DNA of 64,000 nucleotides from Gallionella sp. (GTDB taxonomy: Bacteria > Pseudomonadota > Gammaproteobacteria > Burkholderiales > Gallionellaceae): positions 1-64,000 of the forward strand of contig JAQTYN010000009.1 of the NCBI GenBank assembly GCA_028688275.1, read 5' to 3'. A program made the position numbers and the translations under genes. Positions 28,772-36,274 of this stretch are shown piece by piece; positions within the stretch are counted from its first letter, which is position 1; the number at the start of each line of letters is the position of its first letter. Under the pieces are notes generated by a model, which did no database searches, was not told the origin of the DNA, and was given only the letters and a program-made list of their open reading frames with translations.

Positions 28772-28809
28772 TTTATAGATACGGTATTAAGCAATCAATG
28801 ATCGTCCGA

Positions 28810-29670
28810 TTACGAATCATTGACGATATCGGCAAGTTCTAGACTTGCCACGGGATCGTGGAAATAGAAAATAGGTGGGTGCTGGCGGAATATCCCAGCG
28901 GTTCTCAGTTCAAGATACAACTGATTACCTAGTGCTAATAGCGCATCATCCCAATCTGCTTTCAATGATTTAAAAATTTTGTAAGACAATTCAGATTCAA
29001 GCAACGTACGTGTCTGATTATCCCAACGATTCACCAAATCCCACTCAAGCGTAATATCCCCCCACGTCGTGACCATTTTGCCACACACGGTTTCCTGCCA
29101 ATGTGAAACAGGATAAAGCAACGTTTCAGACGGCGAAATCTGCTCTATCTTAGGAAAGAGTTGCGTGAAATCGCCCACTGTCGTGATGTCGGTTCGCCGT
29201 CCTTTGAGAAACAACGAACCTGAAGCACAATATTTGCAATTATTGAAATGAATGTCTTGTTCCAGCTTTAGCTTGACACTGGTTCCTTTATTCTTGGGGT
29301 AGCACAATGCAGATTTGGGTTTGCGATACAACAATTCAGGAATGAAATTGTGTTGCTTGCATTTGAACTTAGTCAGCTCATCGGTCGCTTCAATGGCGAG
29401 CGACATATTATGCTTGCGAAATAAACCGTTGCTTGACGGTACAGCGGTATCGTAACGGATACCCTCTCGTATCCAAGGCTTGGGAAAAGTCGTCTTCAAC
29501 TTGGTTTTACCCGCTATCTTCTTGACGACTTGAGAAATGACCTTTTGTACTTTGGCGTACAACTGCGCATCAATTTCTGTAGGCTCAGTTTTAGTCAATA
29601 CCACAGCGGTATCAATCTTTAACTGGAACTCAATACTTCTTTCGTGAAAAATCTTGCTGGACATATTCAT
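28810..29670 (-). CDS. Orphan protein, weakly CYTH-like
   Basis: I do not recognise this 286-residue, AT-rich gene with certainty. Its outline resembles a CYTH (triphosphate tunnel) protein. It has a SIEFQLKI start, a GIRYDTAVPSSNGLFRKHNMS stretch (compare YYDT...L...SLR), and a late GDITLEWDL with SELSYKIF. The basic residues expected of the tunnel are only partly present. It also has a Cys pair (NCKYCASG). It has no signal peptide. It lies upstream of the PhnD-like gene on the same strand, and its low GC relative to neighbours suggests acquisition. Confidence 0.55.
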   Translation of the reverse strand: MNMSSKIFHERSIEFQLKIDTAVVLTKTEPTEIDAQLYAKVQKVISQVVKKIAGKTKLKTTFPKPWIREGIRYDTAVPSSNGLFRKHNMSLAIEATDELTKFKCKQHNFIPELLYRKPKSALCYPKNKGTSVKLKLEQDIHFNNCKYCASGSLFLKGRRTDITTVGDFTQLFPKIEQISPSETLLYPVSHWQETVCGKMVTTWGDITLEWDLVNRWDNQTRTLLESELSYKIFKSLKADWDDALLALGNQLYLELRTAGIFRQHPPIFYFHDPVASLELADIVNDS

Positions 29671-29979
29671 ACCCTCACTTTAGAAAATATAATACCTAGA
29701 CAATATTCAACCTAAGAAAAAGCTAGTTGCAATACACAACGATTCGCTGTTTGTGCGACAGAATAATAGCATGAAAAACAAAACATACAACACGATGGTT
29801 ATCGAAAAAAAACAAGCCTAAAAGCAGACAACCAATTGATTATATATTACATTTAAAAGACAACAGACTCACAAAAACACCCTAAATCACACACAAAAAG
29901 CAGTATTTATCGCTTAATACCGCATAATGATGCAAATCGGAGTATGGTAGTACAGCGATTTTGCACTCAGCCCCCCCGC
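29671..29979. other. AT-rich intergenic stretch without a gene
   Basis: This 309-base gap between the orphan gene and thiS is strongly AT-rich, with many A runs and no open frame with a good start. It probably holds the promoter of the minus-strand genes downstream of it. I see no clear RNA structure or repeat. Confidence 0.5.
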
Positions 29980-30183
29980 CTAACCCCCGCCCACAGCAAC
30001 CACAATCTCTAACTTATCACCTTCATTCAATACTTGCGTAGGAAACTGGCCACGCGGCACGAGCTCTCCATTGCGCTCAAGGGCGATACGCTTACCTGTT
30101 AAGCCGAGTTCGGCGATCAATTCAACTAGATTAATGGCATCAGGAAATTGGCGAATATCGCCATTCAATGTAATTGTTTTCAA
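29980..30183 (-). CDS. thiS: Sulfur carrier protein ThiS
   Basis: The 67-residue ubiquitin-like protein ends in GlyGly (IVVAVGGG, with one further Gly), the residue pair that is adenylated and turned into a thiocarboxylate to give sulfur to ThiG. The MKTITLNGDIRQFP start and NGELVPRGQF stretch fit the family. It is on the same strand as thiG but separated from it by the five genes at 24595-29670. Confidence 0.92.
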   Translation of the reverse strand: MKTITLNGDIRQFPDAINLVELIAELGLTGKRIALERNGELVPRGQFPTQVLNEGDKLEIVVAVGGG

Positions 30184-30220
30184 AAGTAGCTCACTTGCGG
30201 TAAAATGCTAATCCTAACAC

Positions 30221-30294
30221 GCGGGTGTAGTTCAATGGTAGAACGGCAGCTTCCCAAGCTGCATACGAGGGTTCGATCCCCTTCACCCGCTCCA
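30221..30294 (+). tRNA. tRNA-Gly (anticodon CCC)
   Basis: Acceptor strands GCGGGTG and CACCCGC pair. The D arm has TAGTTCAATGGTAGA, the anticodon loop is TTCCCAA giving CCC, and the T arm has GGTTCGATCCC. The 3' CCA is encoded. It reads GGG codons. Confidence 0.96.
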
Positions 30295-30305
30295 CTGTGT
30301 TTCTT

Positions 30306-30324
30306 GCCGCGATGCGGCTTTTTT
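30306..30324 (+). terminator. Terminator after tRNA-Gly
   Basis: GCCGC-GAT-GCGGC followed by six T residues, starting 12 bases after the tRNA CCA end. Confidence 0.8.
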
Positions 30325-30359
30325 ATTGCCTGTCGTTTGGAACGGAACACAGCAATTCC

Positions 30360-31058
30360 TTATCCTTGCCAACTCACCCAGCGTTGATTTTTCTCTACGC
30401 TTTGCATGTCAGAATAGGTGAAGATTTTTTGCTGTTTTGCGGTGTGAATCAGTGCCATCAACAATTGCGCAGTACAAACGGCATCCGCCAATGCGTTGTG
30501 GCGCGCATTATTCCTAATCCGCATAAAACTTAACCAATCATCCAAGGCATGCAGTCGCTTTTCTGGATGTAGCCCTGGCGCAACATAAGCCAAATCCAAC
30601 CATTCACGTTTAAATGTCAAACCCAGAAACTGACGCAGCGCGCGACACAACATCGTTTGGTCAAAAGTCACATGAAACGCGACCAAAGGCGAGCTGCCAA
30701 GATATTCTAGAAAATCGAGCAGTGCATCTGCTGGCATTTTTCCGTTGGTTTGCGCGCTGCCCCCGATACCGTGTATCAGTATATTCGACTTGCTGCTGGC
30801 TTGATCTTGTTGCAACACTACTTCAAAACTATCGCTTAAATCAACTTTTCCCAGCACAACAGCGACCGCACCGATCGCAATCAGTTTATCTTTGACTAAA
30901 TTCAGCCCCGTAGTTTCAACATCCAGCACGACCAAACGAGCCGCATCAAAGGGATGTTGAGTATCGCTCTTAGGCAATGCCTGCCAACTCCTCAAACGTT
31001 TTACTTGTGACTCAGTCAAATGAATGTTGCGATTCAACCATCTGGTTAAGTAATACAT
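30360..31058 (-). CDS. DnaQ-like 3'-5' exonuclease
   Basis: This 232-residue protein has the DEDDh motifs: VVLDVETTGLN near residue 44, a central AFHVTFDQTML, and HNALADAVCTAQL near the end, where the His and Asp are the last catalytic residues. It resembles stand-alone DnaQ/PolC-type exonucleases found beside acetate permease genes rather than the DNA polymerase III epsilon subunit. It lies downstream of actP on the same strand, behind a terminator. Confidence 0.88.
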   Translation of the reverse strand: MYYLTRWLNRNIHLTESQVKRLRSWQALPKSDTQHPFDAARLVVLDVETTGLNLVKDKLIAIGAVAVVLGKVDLSDSFEVVLQQDQASSKSNILIHGIGGSAQTNGKMPADALLDFLEYLGSSPLVAFHVTFDQTMLCRALRQFLGLTFKREWLDLAYVAPGLHPEKRLHALDDWLSFMRIRNNARHNALADAVCTAQLLMALIHTAKQQKIFTYSDMQSVEKNQRWVSWQG

Positions 31059-31072
31059 TTAGCCCCCCAATG

Positions 31073-31104
31073 AAAACGCCTTGGAAATCTCCAAGGCGTT
31101 TTTG
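31073..31104 (-). terminator. Terminator downstream of the acetate permease gene
   Basis: AACGCCTTGGA-AATC-TCCAAGGCGTT is an 11-base-pair perfect stem. On the minus strand it ends in TTTTC, fitting an end of the actP transcript. Confidence 0.82.
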
Positions 31105-31133
31105 AACACCATCAAAAAATCAAGATGATGCGT

Positions 31134-33173
31134 TTAATGCACCGAAGCTTGTTCAGCATTAATACCTGTGTTTTGACGTACATAAAGCTCATCCCACATA
31201 TCTTCCGCACGTTTGTCACGCGTAAACAAAGAGCCCAAAATCACCATCAGGAATCCCAAAGGAATTGAAATCAAGCCTGGGTTTTTCAACAAGAAGAACG
31301 GTTTTTCCAACCCCATGATACTGGTCGTTTGTCCTTCCACCTTCTTTAGATCAGCCTCTGCCTTATCATTTGCCGTTTGAACCTTAGCCATCTCGGCGGT
31401 GAGCGTAGCTTTTTCAGTCGCATCCGCGACCGTTTCCAACTTCGCTTTCAACACCAGCAACTTCTCGCGCGTACCTGGTTTAGCTGGTTTTGCGGCTTCA
31501 GCTGCCTTAGCAGGTTCCGCTTTTTGGCAACCATCCATCGCAAACAGTTCACACATAAAGCCACTGCTTATTTTCTCAGGAACAGCTTCTTTGGCTAGCG
31601 TTGCAGGCTCGCCATCTAACACCTTGTTTGCCGCTTTCGCTACAGCCAAGGGGTAGGTCATATTAGGCGAAACCATCACCAACCCAATCGCAGTCAATGA
31701 ACCAACCAACATCCCGCCGATAATGCCTGTGGTGTTGCATTTCTTCCAATACAGCGTCAAAAATACCGCTGGCAAGTTGGAGGATGCCGCGACCGCAAAC
31801 GCCAACGCAACCAAATGCGCCACGTTTTGACCTTTCGCCATAATCCCAACCACAATCGCGATGATCCCGACGATGACAGAAGAAACACGCGCAGCAATCA
31901 CTTGTTCTTTGGGTGTTGCTTTTTCGCCACGAATCACGCCGACATAGATGTCATGTGCCATCGCAGATGCAGATGCTAATACTAAACCCGCAACCACCGC
32001 CACAATCGTTGCAAATGCCACCGCTGCGACGAAAGCCAACATGAAGTTCCCCATCATGGAATTTTCGCCACCGCCTAAGAACTGCGCTAACAGAGGACCC
32101 GCCATATTGCCACCAGCATCAATTGATGAGATTTTAGCTGCCCCCACCAACATTGCTGCACCAGTACCTAAGAACAAAGTCAGCACATAAAAACCACCGA
32201 TGATGCCCATTGCCCAGATGACGGATACGCGCGCAGCTTGTGCTGTTGGTACCGTAAAGAAGCGCATCAGAATATGGGGCATCCCTGCGGTACCCAACAC
32301 CAATGCCATCCCTAAAGAAATTTGGTCAATTGGATTTTTCAGAAACAAACCAGGCTCAAGGAAGCGTTGCCCCAATTCAGCAGGGGTCATATTGGCAGAC
32401 TTGTCGCCCAGCAATTTTGCCACTTGCTTTTGCACATCCGCATCGCCCACAACTGCTTGCAGATAGTCAGGCAAACTGAAACCGTAAGGTGCCCACACCA
32501 TCGCAACCAGCAGCAACGAAGCCATCACCAACAATACCGCTTTGGTAATTTGCACCCAAGTCGTCGCTTTCATGCCACCGAAAACCACATAGGTCAGCAT
32601 CAAGATACCCACACCGATCACGGAGATTTCGTAATCAATACCAATCAGCGTTTTAATCAGCACGCCACCACCGACCATTTGTGCAGTCAGATAGAACGTG
32701 GAAACGGTGATCGTTGAAAGTGCCGCAACCACTTTGGTTTTCTTAGGGTCATTACGGAACGCCAAAATATCGCCCATGGTGTACTTACCGATATTGCGGC
32801 AAGGTTCGGCAATCACCAACAGCACGGTGATATACGCGACCAACCAACCCACGGAATACATAAAGCCATCATAGCCGTACAGCGAAATCAGCCCTGCAAT
32901 GCCCAAGAACGAAGCTGCAGACAGATAGTCCCCTGCAATCGCCCAGCCATTTTGAATGCCACTGACCGAACGACCTGCTGCATAAAACTCGGAGGTGCTG
33001 TGCGTAGAGCGTGCAGCCCAAAAAGTAATCGCCATGGTAATGGCGATAATGCAGCCAAACACGGCGAAGGTCATCCACTTGAACTCATCTGCTACAGCAC
33101 CACCCGCAGCAAACACAGATGAACTACTCAGTAGAAACGAAAGGAGCGCGAATTTTTTCATTAAATTATGCAT
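31134..33173 (-). CDS. actP: Cation/acetate symporter ActP with a soluble insertion
   Basis: The protein belongs to the sodium:solute symporter family and takes up acetate or similar short acids. Family motifs include EFYAAGRSVSGIQNGWAIAGD and TFYLTAQMVGGG. The 679 residues exceed the 549 of E. coli ActP. The extra length is mainly a Lys/Ala/Glu-rich insert at about 505-615, with two Cys and a predicted coiled coil, ahead of the last membrane helix. A signal peptide precedes helix 1. AGGAG stands six bases before the ATG at 33173. DUF485 lies eight bases upstream. Confidence 0.93.
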   Translation of the reverse strand: MHNLMKKFALLSFLLSSSSVFAAGGAVADEFKWMTFAVFGCIIAITMAITFWAARSTHSTSEFYAAGRSVSGIQNGWAIAGDYLSAASFLGIAGLISLYGYDGFMYSVGWLVAYITVLLVIAEPCRNIGKYTMGDILAFRNDPKKTKVVAALSTITVSTFYLTAQMVGGGVLIKTLIGIDYEISVIGVGILMLTYVVFGGMKATTWVQITKAVLLVMASLLLVAMVWAPYGFSLPDYLQAVVGDADVQKQVAKLLGDKSANMTPAELGQRFLEPGLFLKNPIDQISLGMALVLGTAGMPHILMRFFTVPTAQAARVSVIWAMGIIGGFYVLTLFLGTGAAMLVGAAKISSIDAGGNMAGPLLAQFLGGGENSMMGNFMLAFVAAVAFATIVAVVAGLVLASASAMAHDIYVGVIRGEKATPKEQVIAARVSSVIVGIIAIVVGIMAKGQNVAHLVALAFAVAASSNLPAVFLTLYWKKCNTTGIIGGMLVGSLTAIGLVMVSPNMTYPLAVAKAANKVLDGEPATLAKEAVPEKISSGFMCELFAMDGCQKAEPAKAAEAAKPAKPGTREKLLVLKAKLETVADATEKATLTAEMAKVQTANDKAEADLKKVEGQTTSIMGLEKPFFLLKNPGLISIPLGFLMVILGSLFTRDKRAEDMWDELYVRQNTGINAEQASVH

Positions 33174-33181
33174 ATTTGCTC

Positions 33182-33493
33182 CTATTTTTGATCGTTGATA
33201 ATAGTCTGAGCCATGGCATCAAATTGACCATTGGCTTTAATGGAATACCAAACTGCGATTCCCCATGCCACAGCAAATTCTGACAACGCGAACAGTATCC
33301 CTACATTGACCACTCCCCACACTTTAACTTTAAATAAGTCTTGGAAATATGCGGCCCCTATTGGCAACAAGAAGTAATAAATTGTCGAGAAAATCATCAA
33401 CCCCCACAAAAACAGAGTCTTTTTTCGGTGCAACGCTTGGAAACGGGGATCTGCATCAATCGCAGCCCAATTTATATCATTTGTTTTTGACAT
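33182..33493 (-). CDS. yjcH: DUF485 membrane protein, ActP partner
   Basis: This 103-residue protein has two transmembrane helices (about 25-50 and 60-85) and the DUF485 motif RFQALHRKKTLFLWGLM. In E. coli yjcH is between acs and actP, and the family almost always lies just before an acetate permease gene, as here. It may assist the permease; its exact role is not known. Confidence 0.92.
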   Translation of the reverse strand: MSKTNDINWAAIDADPRFQALHRKKTLFLWGLMIFSTIYYFLLPIGAAYFQDLFKVKVWGVVNVGILFALSEFAVAWGIAVWYSIKANGQFDAMAQTIINDQK

Positions 33494-33666
33494 CTCTGCC
33501 CCCTAATTTTGTGAATAAAACACATCCCACTCATCATAAATTGTGTAAGCATTTATGATCAGCATAAGACCTTTGGCCTACACATTCAGACCAGTGCTCA
33601 CAATACAGATGTATCCACCTAAAAGCTAGAGTCTGTGAGCCTGTTTCCTTAAAAACTAGGCAAAAT

Positions 33667-33690
33667 AAAAGCCGTACTCAAACGGCTTTT
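33667..33690 (-). terminator. Terminator after the first caspase gene
   Basis: AAAAGCCGT-ACTCAA-ACGGCTTTT is a nine-base-pair stem with A/T tails on both sides, about 85 bases beyond the caspase stop codon at 33773 (minus strand). A second pairing, CCAAGGG/CCCTTGG, lies at about 33727-33758. Confidence 0.75.
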
Positions 33691-33772
33691 ATCAGTTGAT
33701 AATACGCATTTTAAATATACATTAAACCAAGGGACACCCATATTCTAGCCACCCTTGGTATATAGCACTTAT

Positions 33773-35245
33773 TTATTTTTCCTTAATTTCAATCTCTTTC
33801 TTCCCCCCCCAGAATCCATTTCCATTCGATGCGGTTGCAGCGGGTGCACTGGTATCGGCACTCACACCCAGATCACGTGTTTTGTGTACGGCTTGAATGC
33901 CACTTTCAGTGACATGCGCAAAAGGTCTGATCGTTTTTCCTGAACTGTCGCGATTACCGAAGCCTTCTTCCAGTAAATTCAGCGGCTCTTGACTCAAGAA
34001 AGCAACCACCATGGTTTTGCCGTAAGGTGGCATTGCTGTGATTTTGAAGCCCATTTTTGCGGTTGGGAAAGTAAATTTCCCTGCTTCAACACGATTGTCT
34101 TTTGCAAAAGAATTGGGAAATAGTACCGTACCATTATCTGTTGGCCCCACCATCACCACGTTCAAGTAACCTTTGGCAGGAATATCAATGGTGAACTCAG
34201 TTTTTTCACCATTCAATAAAACACTCGGTGCGGTGATGTCCAATACAGGCATATCCACCAATAATTTAGATAACTTGTTCCACAAAGGGCCGTTACGTGG
34301 TGTGGCTGATACTGCAGGCGTGGATGGGGTTGCTGTTTCAGCTGATATATTATCCCCTGTATTGCTGGCTACTTTCATCGTGTTATTGGCAATCGCCATA
34401 TTGCCACTCAGATTCGGCTGAAACTTCACGCCACTGTTTGCCAGTCGCGCCTCAGTGGACTTAAACACTTTCTGCAAACTGAAATTTCCCTTGCTACGCT
34501 CTTCATCAAACGCATCCCGAAAGGCGACAGTGAACAGACTACCACGGCGCGTAGCAATAGATTGTTGATTGTCCTGAGCGGCAGCGATAGCGAGGTAATT
34601 GTCTTCACCTGTGGATTTTTCCGACACACCATAATCTCGCGTGTGAGAGGCATTTGGTTTTACATTAAATAGGTTCAGGAACTTCATTTGTCCTTCGTTG
34701 ACATTAAAGCTATTGCCCGATGAACCCCATGATTTTGTCCCTGTTCCACTGTGACAGGCATCCACCATCACAACCATGTTTTGACTCGGAATACGTTTTA
34801 ATGCCGCGCCAAAATCATCATCAACATACAAGCCGTTATAGCTCTTACCGTCAATGTCATGCAACACCATCGCTTCGTCTAATCCATCACCTTCATCATT
34901 ATTTTTATCTGGCACTTGTGTACCATGACCCGAAAAATAGAAAAACACGCGATCTTTGTCACTGACATTTTGGGAGAGCCAAGTCATTTGTTCTTTCACC
35001 CGACCCAATGTCGCATTTTCATCCATGACCACATGGATATTTTCAGGTGCAATGCCCATATAAAGAGCCATATCTGAAGCCATTTTGACATCCAGATCAA
35101 TGCCTTTCAAATTAGCAGATGGCAACTGATAATTACCCACCCCGACAATCAAAGCTTTATCCACCGCGAGTGCATCTCCTGCACACCCCAAAGCCAACAT
35201 CAGTGAAGTCCACACCACAGATTTACGACCCATCAAGCTCAACAT
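33773..35245 (-). CDS. Exported caspase-like protease (C14) with DUF4384-like tail
   Basis: The start is the ATG at 35245, with AGGAGA seven bases upstream; it gives a signal peptide of about 27 residues (ending DALAVDK). The metacaspase core shows the catalytic His107 (FFYFSGHGTQ) and Cys164 (VVMVDACHSG), and an acidic GDGLDEAMVLHDID stretch of the kind that binds calcium. The C-terminal half (about 330-440) has the LNVVMVGPTDNGTVLFPN pattern of DUF4384. It should act in the periplasm or outside the cell on Arg/Lys-containing substrates. The natural target is unknown. Confidence 0.88.
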   Translation of the reverse strand: MLSLMGRKSVVWTSLMLALGCAGDALAVDKALIVGVGNYQLPSANLKGIDLDVKMASDMALYMGIAPENIHVVMDENATLGRVKEQMTWLSQNVSDKDRVFFYFSGHGTQVPDKNNDEGDGLDEAMVLHDIDGKSYNGLYVDDDFGAALKRIPSQNMVVMVDACHSGTGTKSWGSSGNSFNVNEGQMKFLNLFNVKPNASHTRDYGVSEKSTGEDNYLAIAAAQDNQQSIATRRGSLFTVAFRDAFDEERSKGNFSLQKVFKSTEARLANSGVKFQPNLSGNMAIANNTMKVASNTGDNISAETATPSTPAVSATPRNGPLWNKLSKLLVDMPVLDITAPSVLLNGEKTEFTIDIPAKGYLNVVMVGPTDNGTVLFPNSFAKDNRVEAGKFTFPTAKMGFKITAMPPYGKTMVVAFLSQEPLNLLEEGFGNRDSSGKTIRPFAHVTESGIQAVHKTRDLGVSADTSAPAATASNGNGFWGGKKEIEIKEK

Positions 35246-35314
35246 TGCGACTCTCCTAACAAGTAGTTTAATTGAATGACAAACAACCAAAATTGCTTCA
35301 ACTCCTTTATTGCC

Positions 35315-35767
35315 TTACTCGTGGGTAATGCGTGTCACGCCACTACCATAGATCACGCGAACTCGATCACCCGCTTTGAACTTCTCGTTATCACCCTGCA
35401 CGACCGCAACCATTTTGCCATCATCGTATTTAATGGTGATCTCCAACCCTGCTTGACGCGTAATACCTTCTTCAATCCCCGCACCTGCCATACCACCCAC
35501 AACAGCACCGACCACAGAAGCAATCACACTGCCTGCAGATCCGTGATTAGAATTTGCACCCGCCACGCTACCAATAATCGTCCCAGCACCCGCACCAATC
35601 GCCGTCTTTGTCCCTTCAATAGTCACATCGCGCACGCTTTGTACGGTCGCCATCTGTACGTTTTCCACCTGCCTCACTTGCCCGCGCGTATAAGTATCTC
35701 CCTCCATACTGGCTGCGCAGCCCCCCAATCCTATCGCAATCCATAAAACAAGTATTTTCTTAAACAT
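35315..35767 (-). CDS. slyB: SlyB-like glycine-zipper outer-membrane lipoprotein
   Basis: The 150-residue precursor has lipobox LGGC (Cys17) and a glycine-zipper pair (AIGAGAGTIIGSVAGA and ASVVGAVVGGMAGAG), then an SH3-like C-terminal domain. That is the layout of SlyB/17-kDa surface antigen proteins, which sit in the outer membrane and help keep envelope integrity. A ribosome-binding site (AAGGAA) precedes the ATG at 35767. It is upstream of the caspase gene on the same strand with a short gap. Confidence 0.88.
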   Translation of the reverse strand: MFKKILVLWIAIGLGGCAASMEGDTYTRGQVRQVENVQMATVQSVRDVTIEGTKTAIGAGAGTIIGSVAGANSNHGSAGSVIASVVGAVVGGMAGAGIEEGITRQAGLEITIKYDDGKMVAVVQGDNEKFKAGDRVRVIYGSGVTRITHE

Positions 35768-35846
35768 GATTATTCCTTCCCAAGGTATTCAGCTCACACT
35801 CAACACAACGACCCCTAAACCGAAAGCAGAGACCATCAATACTGCA

Positions 35847-36218
35847 TTACGTTCCATACAACAACATACCCCATACCACCACCGCATTCACAATACTGAG
35901 TAACACTGCCGCACTGGCTATGTCTTTAGCTCGTTTAGCCAATCGATGACGCGCTAAAGAGGTGTGATCCACCGCAGCTTCTACCGCAGAATTTAACAAT
36001 TCAACAATCAGCACTAGGAAAAGACTTGCCACCATCACTACTTTTCCGACCCAACTTACCGCACAAAAAAACACGATGGGCAAAGCGCAACACGCAACGA
36101 ATATTTCCTGACGAAAAGCATCTTCGTATTGCCAAGCTGCGCGCAAACCCGCCATGCCATGACGAATACCATATAGCACATGCACCCACCCAGTCGGGTT
36201 CTTATAGGGACTAGACAT
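35847..36218 (-). CDS. dgkA: Diacylglycerol kinase DgkA
   Basis: The 123-residue inner-membrane enzyme has the family core ELLNSAVEAAVD and three hydrophobic helices. It phosphorylates diacylglycerol left over from membrane-derived oligosaccharide and lipopolysaccharide synthesis. Its length matches E. coli DgkA (122). Confidence 0.93.
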   Translation of the reverse strand: MSSPYKNPTGWVHVLYGIRHGMAGLRAAWQYEDAFRQEIFVACCALPIVFFCAVSWVGKVVMVASLFLVLIVELLNSAVEAAVDHTSLARHRLAKRAKDIASAAVLLSIVNAVVVWGMLLYGT

Positions 36219-36274
36219 ATTTCCTGCTCACGAGAGGGCAATCACGAGACATCCCTCCTCGTCTCCCTTTATGC

